Counted from the first letter of the stretch, positions 8,986 through 17,637 are shown. The stretch is 64,000 bases of DNA from Streptosporangium sandarakinum (GCF_013409935.1 NZ_JACCCO010000002.1:496001-560000), one strand, 5' to 3'. Numbers and translations are program-made. Notes: a model not told the origin generated them from the sequence alone.

Positions 8986-9699
8986 TCAGCTCGGCACGAG
9001 GGTGACGCAGGCGACGCGGGCGCCGGCCGCGCCGGCGTCGGGGCCGGACGTCGTGGTGGGCTCGGCGTGGACGACGAGGGAGCGCGGCCGATGGGCCGGG
9101 GTGAACGCCCAGTCCTGCCGGGAGGTGGCCGTGGCGGCACCGTTGGCGTCGGTGGTGAAGTCGAGCCAGAACTCGGTGGCGGCGCTCGCCCCGGCACCGT
9201 CGTGCCCGTGCCCCGCCCCGGGATCGGAGTGACCGGCCTTGGCACCGGGATCGGAGTGACCGGCCTTGGCACCGGGTCCGTGCCCCGCGCCGGAATGGGA
9301 GTGGCCGGCGTCGCCGGGACGGCGGAAGTGCGGGCCGGCGGCGGCTGGCTTCTTCCCGCAGGGGTCGACGTGCAGGTGCGCGCCGTACGTCCGGCCGGGC
9401 AGGAAGCCGCTGATGGTGGCGGTGGTGACGGCGAACACCGACCCCGACTCGGCGGTCACCTGGACCGACGCGCCGGGCGGCGCCAGCGCGGCGTCGTAGA
9501 CGATCGCCGTGGCCTTCGGCGCGGCCGCGGTGAGCACGCCGCCCCCGGAGAGACGGATCTCGGCCGGGAGCGGGTCCCGGGCCGGGATGGGGTCCTGGGC
9601 GGGGGCGTGGCCCACCGGGTGGGACGCCACCTCCCGCTGCTCCCCGCAGGCCGCGCAGAGCAGCCCGGCGGCGACGAGGACGACGACGGCGGCACGCAT
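8986..9699 (-). CDS. SodC-like (Cu,Zn superoxide dismutase fold) lipoprotein
   Basis: 237 residues with a lipoprotein signal (lipobox L-L-C-A-A-C at about 13-18), so it is anchored outside the membrane. SodC-fold metal motifs are present: G-A-H-L-H-V-D-P-C, A-G-P-H-F, a central His, and S-L-V-V-H-A-E near the C-terminus. A Gly/His/Asp/Lys-rich insert sits in the zinc-loop region, including two copies of A-K-A-G-H-S-D-P-G encoded by a perfect 27-bp tandem duplication (9220-9273). Actual dismutase activity is not certain. GAAGGAG precedes ATG 9699. Confidence 0.8.
   Translation of the reverse strand: MRAAVVVLVAAGLLCAACGEQREVASHPVGHAPAQDPIPARDPLPAEIRLSGGGVLTAAAPKATAIVYDAALAPPGASVQVTAESGSVFAVTTATISGFLPGRTYGAHLHVDPCGKKPAAAGPHFRRPGDAGHSHSGAGHGPGAKAGHSDPGAKAGHSDPGAGHGHDGAGASAATEFWLDFTTDANGAATATSRQDWAFTPAHRPRSLVVHAEPTTTSGPDAGAAGARVACVTLVPS
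9220..9273. repeat. 27-bp perfect tandem duplication inside the SodC-like gene
   Basis: Two adjoining identical 27-bp units encode nine residues each in the His-rich loop, followed by a partial third. The unit is in frame, so repeat number can change without breaking the gene. Confidence 0.85.
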
Positions 9700-9806
9700 A
9701 CGGCATCTCCTTCGGCGGATACGGCGTGGGCGGCCACTCTATTGAGTGACCGCATGATCACGCATGGTATTCGCCGTTCCCGTCCGGCGGCCGCAACCGG
9801 CGCCCG

Positions 9807-10097
9807 TCAGGCGTGTGAGGCGGCGATCTCGTCGATCCGCGCGGCCAGGGTGAAGTCCAGTTCGGTCAGGCCGCCCGCGTCGTGGGTGGTCAGGGCGAGG
9901 TGAAGGGTGCGCCAGCGGATGTCGATGTCGGGGTGGTGGTTGAGCTTCTCCGCCTCGACCGCGATCTCGTCGACGATGCGGATCGCGGTGGGGAAGTCGC
10001 GGGCCTCGACCGTGCGGCGGATCTCGTCGCCTTCGCGTCGCCACTGGGGCACGCCGTCCAGCCTCTGGTTCACGGTGGAGTCGTCAAGCGGGTCCAT
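9807..10097 (-). CDS. 4a-hydroxytetrahydrobiopterin dehydratase (pterin-4a-carbinolamine dehydratase)
   Basis: 96 residues, the normal length of the family. The conserved K/N-H-H-P-D motif is at about 53-57 (L-N-H-H-P-D-I), with W-R-R near the start and an L-T-T-H-D-A-G-G-L-T motif at 69-78. It recycles oxidised pterin cofactor of aromatic amino acid hydroxylases, or acts as a transcription coactivator (DCoH). No hydroxylase gene is adjacent. Confidence 0.93.
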   Translation of the reverse strand: MDPLDDSTVNQRLDGVPQWRREGDEIRRTVEARDFPTAIRIVDEIAVEAEKLNHHPDIDIRWRTLHLALTTHDAGGLTELDFTLAARIDEIAASHA

Positions 10098-10182
10098 CGG
10101 GCCATGACATCACACCGGGAAGGGCCGTGCCGAGCCGAGGCGCCTCCCGGGCGTGGCCCGCCGTCCGGTGCGTGGACCGGGT

Positions 10183-10218
10183 TTGCCGCTCCTCACGGCG
10201 AGCGCCTACTTTGATCGC
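10183..10218 (+). promoter_or_regulatory. Promoter for a probable leaderless aldolase mRNA
   Basis: TTGCCG (10183-10188), 18-bp spacer, TACTTT (10207-10212); the A of the ATG lies 7 nt after the -10. No ribosome binding site precedes the ATG, so transcription probably starts at the start codon. Confidence 0.5.
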
Positions 10219-10866
10219 ATGTTGCTGGCGGAACAGCGGCGCCTGCTGTGTGAGTACGGCCGCCGGGTGGTCGGGACCGGACTGGTCCTGGGGACGTCCG
10301 GGAACCTCAGCGTGCGCGTGGGAGACCTGGTGGCGGTCACCCCGGCCGGGGGCGCCCTGGACCGGCTGGAGCCGGAGTCGTGCCCGGTGGTCGACATCGA
10401 GGGCCACCTGGTCGACGGAGACCTCCAGCCGTCCTCGGAGACCCCGATGCACCTGGCGGTGTACGCCTCCGCCGACGTCCGGGCGGTGGTGCACACCCAC
10501 TCCACCTTCGGCACCGTGATCGCCACGACCATGACCGAGCTGCCTCCGGTCCACTACAACACCCTCCTGCTGGGCGGCACCGTCCGGGTGGCCGACTACG
10601 CGACCTACGGCACGCCCGAGCTGGCCGCCAACGTCCGGGCCGCGCTCGACGGCAGGCGCGCCGCGCTGCTGGCCAACCACGGCGGGGTCACCGTCGGCGG
10701 CGACCTGGAGGCCGCCTTCGAGGCGGCCCGGCTGCTGGAGTGGCTCTGCGAGGTCTACATCCGCGCCAGGTCCGTGGGCGAGCCCAGGGTGCTCACCGAG
10801 GAGCAGCTCGCCGCGGTGGTCCACCGCTCCCGGAACCCCCCGAGGTTCCCGCGCCGCGAGGGCTGA
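10219..10866 (+). CDS. Class II aldolase/adducin family protein
   Basis: A 215-residue cytoplasmic zinc aldolase of the fuculose-1-phosphate/ribulose-5-phosphate type. Motifs: G-T-S-G-N-L-S near residue 24, S-S-E-T-P-M-H near 75 with the catalytic Glu, the zinc pair V-V-H-T-H-S near 92, and A-L-L-A-N-H-G-G-V near 155. Substrate unknown. I chose ATG 10219, which matches the family N-terminus; a GTG 22 codons upstream would add an unrelated stretch. Confidence 0.9.
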   Translation: MLLAEQRRLLCEYGRRVVGTGLVLGTSGNLSVRVGDLVAVTPAGGALDRLEPESCPVVDIEGHLVDGDLQPSSETPMHLAVYASADVRAVVHTHSTFGTVIATTMTELPPVHYNTLLLGGTVRVADYATYGTPELAANVRAALDGRRAALLANHGGVTVGGDLEAAFEAARLLEWLCEVYIRARSVGEPRVLTEEQLAAVVHRSRNPPRFPRREG

Positions 10867-11036
10867 CCGGCCCGCCCGGCGCCCCGCCCCGGAGCCCCTC
10901 CGGTCCGGAAAGCTCCGGAAGCCCTGGAAAGCCCCCGGGACACCCGACGCCCCGTGCCGCCGGCCCCTCCCGCCCCGGAGAGCCCTCGGAAAACCCCCGG
11001 AACGCCCGTCCCGCTCCCCCGTCGGAGGTTCGACCC

Positions 11037-12248
11037 ATGCCCCTGCAGCTCACCGGCACCCCCGGCGACCCCGACCTGATCCGGCTGCCCTGGGACCGGC
11101 CGCTCGCGGAGTGGCCCGAGCACCACCTCGTCTCGCTTCCGCGCGGCATCTCCCGGCACGTCGTGCGCTTCGCCCGCCTGGCGGGCCGGGTCTACGCGAT
11201 CAAGGAGATCAGCGAGTACTACGCCAAGCGGGAGTACCGCCTGCTGTGGGACCTGCACCGGCTGGACACCCCTGCGGTGGAGCCGGTGGCCGTGGTCACC
11301 GGGCGGACCGGCCCGGACGGGGAGCCGCTGGACTCCGCGCTCGTCACCCGGCACCTGCAGTTCTCGCTGCCCTACCGCGCGGTCATGTCGGGCACGCTCC
11401 GGCCCGAGACGCTCAACCGGCTGCTGGACGCGCTGGCCGTGCTGCTGGTGCGGCTGCACCTGACCGGGTTCTACTGGGGCGACTGCTCGCTGTCGAACGT
11501 GCTGTTCCGCCGGGACGCCGGCTCGTTCGCCGCCTACCTGGTGGACGCCGAGACCGGCGAGCTGCATCCGTTGATCAGCGAGGGGCAGCGCCTGCACGAC
11601 ATCGACGTGGCGCACGTCAACATCTTCGGGGAGATGCTGGACCTCCAGGCGGGCGGCCTGCTGCCTCCCTCGATCGACCCCGAGGAGGTCGCGGACTCGG
11701 CCCGTGACCGCTACCACGGCCTGTGGGAGGAGCTCACCTCCGACGACATCATCGAGGAGGTGGACTGGCACGTCATCGACCAGCGCATCCGCCGGCTGAA
11801 CTCGCTGGGCTTCGACGTCGCCGAGATGATGGTCCGCCGCAAGGCGGGCACCGGGCGGCTGGTCGTCCGCCCCAAGGTCGTGGACGCCGGCCACCACCAG
11901 CGCCGGCCCCTGCGCCTGACCGGCCTGGACGTGGAGGAGAACCAGGCCAGGCGGCTGCTCAACGACCTCGACTGCTTCCGGGTGGCGCACGGCCTGCGCC
12001 ACGAGGACGAGGCGATCGTGGCGCACCGCTGGCTCGCGGAGGTCTTCCTGCCGACGGTGGAGGCGGTCCCCGGGGAGCTGCGCGGCAAGCTGGAGCCGGC
12101 CCAGTTCTTCCACGAGGTGCTGGACCACCGCTGGTTCCTGTCTGAGGAGGCCGGGCGGGACGTCGGGCTGACCGCCGCCGTGGAGTCGTACGTGAAGCAC
12201 GTTCTCGTCCACAAGCCGGATGAGGAGGCTTTCATCTCCGGAGAATGA
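11037..12248 (+). CDS. DUF4032 / kinase-like fold protein
   Basis: 403 residues. The N-terminal 200 residues resemble the lipopolysaccharide-kinase/protein-kinase-like fold: Y-A-I-K-E-I at about 60-65 (Lys of an ATP site), a long insert, then L-T-G-F-Y-W-G-D-C-S-L-S-N-V-L-F at about 142-157, equivalent to a catalytic loop with Asp and Asn, and Y-L-V-D-A-E-T as the DFG-like metal Asp. The C-terminal half is the DUF4032 domain. Function unknown. ATG 11037 follows GGAGG. The 170 nt upstream is Pro-rich shadow with no other gene. Confidence 0.75.
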   Translation: MPLQLTGTPGDPDLIRLPWDRPLAEWPEHHLVSLPRGISRHVVRFARLAGRVYAIKEISEYYAKREYRLLWDLHRLDTPAVEPVAVVTGRTGPDGEPLDSALVTRHLQFSLPYRAVMSGTLRPETLNRLLDALAVLLVRLHLTGFYWGDCSLSNVLFRRDAGSFAAYLVDAETGELHPLISEGQRLHDIDVAHVNIFGEMLDLQAGGLLPPSIDPEEVADSARDRYHGLWEELTSDDIIEEVDWHVIDQRIRRLNSLGFDVAEMMVRRKAGTGRLVVRPKVVDAGHHQRRPLRLTGLDVEENQARRLLNDLDCFRVAHGLRHEDEAIVAHRWLAEVFLPTVEAVPGELRGKLEPAQFFHEVLDHRWFLSEEAGRDVGLTAAVESYVKHVLVHKPDEEAFISGE

Positions 12249-12260
12249 TCCGGGGCGGAT

Positions 12261-12287
12261 GATGTTTTCCCCCGGGGGATGAACATC
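12261..12287 (+). terminator. Intrinsic terminator after DUF4032 gene
   Basis: Stem GATGTT (12261-12266) / AACATC (12282-12287) with the inner palindrome TCCCCCGGGGGA (12268-12279), followed by CTTCTTCT. Confidence 0.65.
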
Positions 12288-12411
12288 CTTCTTCTCAGGC
12301 GAGGAATATCACCTCCCGACATATCTGCGTTTCACATAGAACGCTTCCTTCCTCAGGAATGTCCCTACGCTAACCGGGCGACGCCTTGAAGTCGTCGGCG
12401 AGGGAGATCCC

Positions 12412-12789
12412 GTGCTCGGAATCGAAGACTGTGTGACGGAGGCCATGGCCATCCCCGGCGCGCTGGACGCGCTGCTGATCGACCAGACCAGCGGGATGGC
12501 CGTGGCGGTGGGCGGTGGCCGCGACGAGGACGTCGACGAATCGGCCGCCGCGCTGAGCGAGACCCTGCGGGCCGCCATGGACGGCCTCGCCCTGAACTCC
12601 CCCGGCGGAACGATCCGGATAAACGACATGATCGTAACCGCGGATAACGGACATCATTTACTCCGGCCGATGGAAACGGTATTCGACGGCCCGCTGGTGA
12701 TTTACGTCCGGCTTGACCCGGAACGCTCGAATCTCGCTCTCGCCCGCCACCGCCTGCGGTCCATTTCCGGCCGGCTCGTCACGACGTGA
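12412..12789 (+). CDS. Roadblock/LC7 domain protein
   Basis: 125 residues, a single roadblock/LC7 (longin-like) domain: A-L-D-A-L-L-I-D-Q-T-S-G-M-A near 17-30, a middle helix with multiple Ala, and a closing L-V-I-Y-V-R-L-D strand. Such proteins dimerise and bind small Ras-like GTPases (MglA-type) or regulate polarity. GTG 12412 follows AGGGAG. First gene of a four-gene unit with two more roadblock proteins; no GTPase or conservon (cvn) sensor kinase is present, unlike the usual actinomycete conservons. Confidence 0.82.
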   Translation: MLGIEDCVTEAMAIPGALDALLIDQTSGMAVAVGGGRDEDVDESAAALSETLRAAMDGLALNSPGGTIRINDMIVTADNGHHLLRPMETVFDGPLVIYVRLDPERSNLALARHRLRSISGRLVTT

Positions 12790-12793
12790 CGCC

Positions 12794-13744
12794 ATGCCGA
12801 CGATGGAGAGCGTTCTCATCGACCTGGCCGAGGACCGCGTCACCGGCGCGCTGCGCCTGGACGAGGCCGGGACCGTCTACCTGACCGACGGCCGGGTGAC
12901 CTACGCCGAGAGCCCGGCCGTCCCGAGGCTGGAGGACCTGCTGACCGCGGACGACAGGATCCCGGCGCAGGCCGTACGGCAGGCCAGGCAGGCGGCCACC
13001 GAGGACCGGCCGGGCGGCGAGCGGCTGGTCGGGCAGGGTGTGCTGACCCGCGGTGAGCTGGAGTTCTGCGTGCTGAGCGCGGTGCTCGACGCCGCCTACT
13101 TCCTGTCGGGCTCGGCCGCGCACCGCAGGGGGTTCCGGCCCGGGGACCGGCACTGGCTCGGCCCCCAGTGGTATTTCGACGTGGCCGGGCTGTCCCGGGA
13201 GTGCGAGCGGAGGAGGGCGCAGTTGGACCGTGCCTGGCCGTCCGGCGAGCTGGACATGCTCCCGGTCGCCCCCCTGGCGCGTATCCCCGCCCAGCGGGTG
13301 GTGCTGACCTCGCTGCAGTGGGAGGTGCTGGTCGCGGCCGACTCCGTCGCCACCCCCGCCGAACTGGCGCGCAGGCTCGGCCGGCCCGCCTACTCGGTGC
13401 TGCTCGCCGTACGGCGACTGGCCGCGGCGGGGCTGCTCCGCGTCCCGGAGGCGGGCGGACGTCCCGGCGCGGCGCCCATCGGGACGGGAACGCCGGCACC
13501 GGCCCCGCAGACGCCGCAGAGCTCGCAGACGTCACCGACGCCGCAGGTCCCGCAGACGCCGTCGGCTCCGCCGGCGCTGCCGCGGCGCCCGAAGACCACC
13601 GGGGAGCCCCGGGCGGGTGGGGAACCCCGGGAAGGCGCCGTGGGGAGCGCCGCGTCCGCGCGGTGGCTCCCCTCGGCGACCGGTGACCCCACCGACGTGA
13701 ACCTGCTCATCCGGCTGAGGAACGCACTGGAGGCACTGACATGA
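12794..13744 (+). CDS. DUF4388-like / winged-helix regulator-like protein of the roadblock operon
   Basis: 316 residues. Residues 1-120 resemble DUF4388-type domains (G-A-L-R-L-D-E-A-G-T-V-Y-L-T-D-G-R-V-T-Y-A), and a winged-helix-like segment lies around 180-225 (T-P-A-E-L-A-R-R-L-G-R-P-A-Y-S-V). A Pro/Thr/Gln-rich linker follows, then a short C-terminal helix. Possibly an adaptor or transcription regulator for the roadblock proteins. ATG 12794 starts 4 nt after the preceding stop; ATG 12803 is an alternative. Confidence 0.6.
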   Translation: MPTMESVLIDLAEDRVTGALRLDEAGTVYLTDGRVTYAESPAVPRLEDLLTADDRIPAQAVRQARQAATEDRPGGERLVGQGVLTRGELEFCVLSAVLDAAYFLSGSAAHRRGFRPGDRHWLGPQWYFDVAGLSRECERRRAQLDRAWPSGELDMLPVAPLARIPAQRVVLTSLQWEVLVAADSVATPAELARRLGRPAYSVLLAVRRLAAAGLLRVPEAGGRPGAAPIGTGTPAPAPQTPQSSQTSPTPQVPQTPSAPPALPRRPKTTGEPRAGGEPREGAVGSAASARWLPSATGDPTDVNLLIRLRNALEALT

Positions 13745-13802
13745 GCTCGTCCCGATGCCGCTGAGGTTGCGGACGTTGAAGCTGATCGGAAGGAGACCGC
13801 CG

Positions 13803-14552
13803 GTGGAGGCGCGTGACCGGGAACCGCAGGGGGCGCGGCCGTACGCGGATCCCGCCGTGTCCCGCGACCGGGACGTCGTGCCGTTCCGCGAACCCGGCGC
13901 CGAACCTCCCGGCCCCGGCGCCGAACCGTCCGGACCGGGCACGCCGGACGCGCAGGGCATGCCGGACGCGCCGGGTGCCGTACCGGTGCCCTCCGCCGCG
14001 GACGGCGCCGGGGCGTCCGCGGGGACGTCCACGGAAACGTCCGCGGAGGCGTCCACGGAGGCGTCCACGAAGATGCCCACGAGGACGTCCGCGGGCGCGT
14101 CCTCCGCGCAGGCGCCTCCCGCGCCGGACGGGGAGGGGGTGCCGCTCCACGACCGGGCCCGGCGGGAGCTGGCCCTGCTGCGCGACCGGCTGCACGAGGA
14201 GATGGCGCTGCTGCGCGAGCGCGTGCCGGAGGTGAACGGGAGCGTCGCCTGCAGCGTGGACGGCCTGCCGATAGCGAGTGACCTGCGAGGGGAGACCGAG
14301 CAGATCGGCGCGCTGTCCTCCGCGGTGCTCGCGCTCAGCGGCCGGCTGACGGCCATGGCCGAGAAGGGCTCCTTCGAGGAGACGCTGATCTCCGGCAGCA
14401 ACGGCTACGCGGTCTTCTACGCCGCCGGCCCCACGATCGTCCTCACGGTGCTCGCCCGGCCCGGGACCAACCTCGGGCTGCTGCGCCTGGAGGGCCGCAA
14501 GACGGCGGCGAGGCTGGCCGCCATCACGTCCCGCACATCGACAACCCACTGA
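13803..14552 (+). CDS. Roadblock/LC7 protein with long disordered N-terminus
   Basis: 249 residues. Residues 1-115 are Pro/Ala/Thr-rich with a repeated T-S-x-E/G pattern encoded by a 12-nt periodic tract (about 14016-14105). After a helical segment (L-H-D-R-A-R-R-E-L-A-L-L-R-D-R-L) the C-terminal 110 residues form a roadblock domain (V-N-G-S-V-A-C-S-V-D-G-L-P-I-A). The start is GTG 13803 because AAGGAG ends 7 nt before it. An in-frame ATG at 13755 lacks a ribosome site but would add a basic N-terminus. Confidence 0.75.
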   Translation: MEARDREPQGARPYADPAVSRDRDVVPFREPGAEPPGPGAEPSGPGTPDAQGMPDAPGAVPVPSAADGAGASAGTSTETSAEASTEASTKMPTRTSAGASSAQAPPAPDGEGVPLHDRARRELALLRDRLHEEMALLRERVPEVNGSVACSVDGLPIASDLRGETEQIGALSSAVLALSGRLTAMAEKGSFEETLISGSNGYAVFYAAGPTIVLTVLARPGTNLGLLRLEGRKTAARLAAITSRTSTTH

Positions 14553-14564
14553 TCGGAGTCAGAC

Positions 14565-14936
14565 ATGGGCAACATGGATATCTCTCTCAAGGAGATGATG
14601 GGCATCGACGGCGCGATCGGCGCGGTCGTCGTCGACTACAACAGCGGCATGGCGCTGGGCGCCCTCGGCGGCTCCAAGGACCTGGACCTGCAGGTGGCCG
14701 CCGCGGGCAACACCGAGGTCGTCAAGGCCAAGCTGCGGACGATGGACTCCCTCGGCCTCAAGGACACCATCGAGGACATCCTCATCACGCTCAGCGGGCA
14801 GTACCACATCATCCGCCCGGTCACCGGCCGGAGCGGCAAGGGCCTCTTCCTGTACCTGGCGCTGGACCGCAACCGGGGCAACCTGGCGCTGGCCCGGCAC
14901 ACCCTGCGGATGATCGAGGAGAGGCTCGAGATCTGA
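14565..14936 (+). CDS. Roadblock/LC7 domain protein
   Basis: 123 residues, clean roadblock domain from end to end: I-G-A-V-V-V-D-Y-N-S-G-M-A near 18-30 and G-L-F-L-Y-L-A-L-D-R near the C-terminus, ending with an A-R-H-T-L-R-M-I-E helix almost the same as that of the 12412 protein. 12 nt after the previous gene. Probably forms homo- or heterodimers with the other two. Confidence 0.85.
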   Translation: MGNMDISLKEMMGIDGAIGAVVVDYNSGMALGALGGSKDLDLQVAAAGNTEVVKAKLRTMDSLGLKDTIEDILITLSGQYHIIRPVTGRSGKGLFLYLALDRNRGNLALARHTLRMIEERLEI

Positions 14937-14940
14937 TCCT

Positions 14941-14980
14941 CCGGTACGGCTCCGCGCACCGGGAGCGCGGGCCGTACCGG
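14941..14980. terminator. Bidirectional terminator hairpin
   Basis: CCGGTACGGC (14941-14950) pairs with GCCGTACCGG (14971-14980), and inner CCGCGC (14952-14957) pairs with GCGCGG (14965-14970). It sits exactly between the convergent roadblock and hydrolase genes. Confidence 0.85.
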
Positions 14981-14983
14981 AGC

Positions 14984-15844
14984 TCACCGCTCGGCGGAGG
15001 CGGTGAGCTCGCCGATCGCGTCGGCGAAGTCCGGCCAGAGCGGGCTCGGCAGGTCGTGGCCCATGCCGGGGAAGGTGACCAGCTCGGCGCCGGGGATCGC
15101 GTCCGCCGTGGCGATCCCCCCGGCCACCGGGATGAGCTGGTCGGCCTCGCCGTGCAGCACGAGAACGGGTACGGTGACCTCCCCGAGCAGCGCCGTACGG
15201 TCGCCCGAGGCCATGATCGCGGCGAGCTGCCGCGCGGTCCCGGCCGGGTCGTGGCCGCGGTCGTAGCCGAGCCCGGCGGTCCGGGCGACGCGCTCCCGGT
15301 CCATCGGGTAGCCGGGGGACCCGAGGATCTCCCAGGTGCTCAGCGCCTGCCGGATCGCGGCCTCGCGGTCGGGCGGCGGCGGCGCCATGAGCACCGCCAT
15401 CGCCGCCTCGGTGGGCGGGGCGACCGCGTGGCCGGGGGTGGACATGATCGAGGTGAGGCTCCGCACCCGGTGCGGGTGGCCGATCGCCATCGCCTGGGCG
15501 ATCATGCCGCCCATCGAGGCGCCGACCACGTGGGCCGATTCCCAGCCGAGCGCGTCGAGCAGCCCGGCGGTGTCGTCGACCATGTCGCCGAGCCCGTAGG
15601 GGGCCCCGCCACCACCGCCGGAGGCGGGCGTCCCGGCGTCGCCCAGGTGGGTGGACTCGCCGGCGTCGCGGTTGTCGAACCGCACCACGTGGTGCCCGCG
15701 TCCGGCGAGCAGTTCGCAGAACTCCTCGTCCCAGTTGATCATCTGGGCGCCGAGGCCCATGATCAGCAGGAGCGGCCGGTCGCCGGGAGATCCGAAGGTC
15801 TCGTAGGCGATCTCGATGCCGTTGGCCCGGACGCGCGTCGTCAT
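14984..15844 (-). CDS. Alpha/beta hydrolase
   Basis: A 286-residue alpha/beta-hydrolase. Oxyanion segment L-I-M-G-L-G-A-Q near residue 27, F-D-N-R-D-A-G-E-S near 55, nucleophile elbow G-A-S-M-G-G near 108, the acid in L-H-G-E-A-D-Q, and final G-M-G-H-D. Typical of actinomycete esterases/epoxide-hydrolase-like enzymes. Substrate unknown. ATG 15844 marks the beginning of homology. Convergent with the roadblock operon. Confidence 0.88.
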   Translation of the reverse strand: MTTRVRANGIEIAYETFGSPGDRPLLLIMGLGAQMINWDEEFCELLAGRGHHVVRFDNRDAGESTHLGDAGTPASGGGGGAPYGLGDMVDDTAGLLDALGWESAHVVGASMGGMIAQAMAIGHPHRVRSLTSIMSTPGHAVAPPTEAAMAVLMAPPPPDREAAIRQALSTWEILGSPGYPMDRERVARTAGLGYDRGHDPAGTARQLAAIMASGDRTALLGEVTVPVLVLHGEADQLIPVAGGIATADAIPGAELVTFPGMGHDLPSPLWPDFADAIGELTASAER

Positions 15845-16199
15845 GTCGCTCCCTCTCCCCGTCCGTCCGCGGGCGGGCCGGGTGGCCGCCCGGGCGGTTC
15901 CCGCCGCACGGAGCCGGCGGACCGGTGACCCGAAACAGAATGTCATTCTGCCCAGGCCGGGGCAAGGCATCCCCGAGCCGAAGGACCGGAGACGCAGAAC
16001 GGGAGCGGACGCCCTGCGCCGGCGTCCGCTCCCGTGTCCAGGGGAAGCTGGGGTTCGAGGCTCTTCGCTTCCGGCCGCCACGGTCCGACGGCGCCGTGAC
16101 GGCGCGACGGCCGTGTCGGTCCGGCGCCGTGACGGCCCGATGGCACCGCCACGGTTCGGCGCCGTCGCCGTCGTCACGACTTCGGCGGCGCCGCCCTTG

Positions 16200-16973
16200 T
16201 CAGGGCTTGACGGTGATCTGGACCGGCTTGGCCGGGTCGCTGTCCCGCTTGTTCCAGGCACCGGCGGAGAACGGGACCGGGTGGTTCTTCTTGCCCGGGC
16301 CGTCGCCCCACTTGGTGATGACGTAGTCGACCTTGATGTGACCCTCACCGCCGTTGCCGTCCACACCGAGGGTGTCGGAGTTGAACGTGCCGCCGGTCAG
16401 GTCGGCGAAGGTCTTGGCGTCGAGGTCGATCATGACGCCGCTGCTGGAGGGGACACCGGGGCCGCGGTCGCCGACGAAGAACTTGGCCTTCTTGCCCTTG
16501 TAGATGACGTAGCCCTCGGTGAACAGCGGCCAGCTCGGGCTGGCGATCATGCCCTTCTGCATCGGCTTGCCGCTGGCGGGGAGGCCGGTGTCACCGGCGC
16601 GGCCGGAGGAGTCGTCCCAGAAGTAGGAGGCCGTGGTGTGGCCCTTCAGCATGACGGTCTTGGTGATCTTCTGCGGCTTGGCGGGGGCGGCCTTCTCCGG
16701 CGCGGCCTGCTCGGGGGCGGCCTGCTCGGGGGCGGCGGCGGGCTTCAGCGCGGCGGCCCGGACGGGGGCGCTCTCGGGGGCGACGGCCGAGACCTGCTCG
16801 ATCACCGCGGCGGCCCGGGCGCCGGCCGCGGGCACGGCCGCGGGCACGTCGTGGTCGGCCGAGGGGAGGGCCGAGACGGCGGCGGCGGAGGCGAGGAGCC
16901 CGGCGCCGACCAGGCCGGCCACGGCGTAGCGGGTCTTGCGGGCGGTCTTACGGGGGTCCAGGGAGGAAGGCAT
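16200..16973 (-). CDS. Secreted RlpA-like double-psi beta-barrel protein
   Basis: 257 residues with a basic N-terminus and one hydrophobic segment (A-G-L-V-G-A-G-L-L-A-S-A-A-A-V-S-A-L) acting as signal peptide. A Pro/Ala linker with E-Q-A-A-P repeats (about 95-115) follows, then an RlpA/DPBB-type domain: A-S-Y-F-W-D, L-P-A-S-G-K-P-M, F-F-V-G-D-R-G-P-G and S-G-V-M-I-D-L-D-A-K-T-F. These proteins act on or bind peptidoglycan. The gene is preceded by a ydaO-type c-di-AMP riboswitch in a leader of about 400 nt, as known for actinomycete wall hydrolases such as rpfA. Confidence 0.8.
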   Translation of the reverse strand: MPSSLDPRKTARKTRYAVAGLVGAGLLASAAAVSALPSADHDVPAAVPAAGARAAAVIEQVSAVAPESAPVRAAALKPAAAPEQAAPEQAAPEKAAPAKPQKITKTVMLKGHTTASYFWDDSSGRAGDTGLPASGKPMQKGMIASPSWPLFTEGYVIYKGKKAKFFVGDRGPGVPSSSGVMIDLDAKTFADLTGGTFNSDTLGVDGNGGEGHIKVDYVITKWGDGPGKKNHPVPFSAGAWNKRDSDPAKPVQITVKP

Positions 16974-17214
16974 GAAGAAAAGAACTCTTTCGCGAGGGAA
17001 CGGGGCAGCCGCGTGCCATGTGCGAAAAGGCACCGGCGGGGTCGCGCTCACAGGGAAGAGGGGCGCAGGAGTAGATCAGGTGGTGCTACACGGAGCGCTG
17101 GGGGATGCCGCGACCGATCGCGGCGAGAGGGCCCAGGGGGCGTGAAAGTCTCAGAGGACCGGCACTGAAATGGTGTATACCGGTACGAAGGTGGCGCAGT
17201 CTCCCACTGGGGGA

Positions 17215-17376
17215 TCTCCTCTCCATCTCGTCTACCGGGTTAGCTGACGGGTTCGGGCGGTGGAGTGCCCTACCACCGCGTGCGCGGCGGATTCACCCCG
17301 GAAGGGTGGGTCCCCGGTTCCCGTGGCCCTGGTGGCTTCGGGATTCGACGTCGGCCCGGCCGCTCCCTCGGATGAG
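17215..17376 (-). ncRNA. ydaO-yuaA (cyclic di-AMP) riboswitch
   Basis: Read on the minus strand, the region contains the hallmark blocks of the ydaO aptamer in order: GAACCGGGGACCCA, GGGGTGAATCC, AGGGC, and CCCGAACCCGTCAGCTAACC followed by CGGTAGAC. It lies about 240 nt upstream of the RlpA-like gene. Upstream on the same strand TTTGCT-17 bp-TAGTGT (about 17400-17430) is a possible promoter. In known cases c-di-AMP binding switches the wall-enzyme gene off. Aptamer ends are approximate. Confidence 0.88.
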
Positions 17377-17637
17377 GGTGCAGGTCACCTGCCGATGACT
17401 AGGACACTACCGGCCAAATCCGACAAAGCAAAGCAGAACCCATGGAAACGCCAGAAGATCTACCTTCTATAGCCAAGAAAGGGCAGACGGCCGGGTTTAG
17501 CCTCTTCCGAACCGGCTCAGACCAGGGCATACACGCCGCGACGAATTACTTACGGGTGATTCACCGCCGCCATTCCCGGTGGTCCGGGCCGCCGTTCCCG
17601 CCCGGCCTCGCGGGCCCCGCGCCCGCCCCCGCACCGG

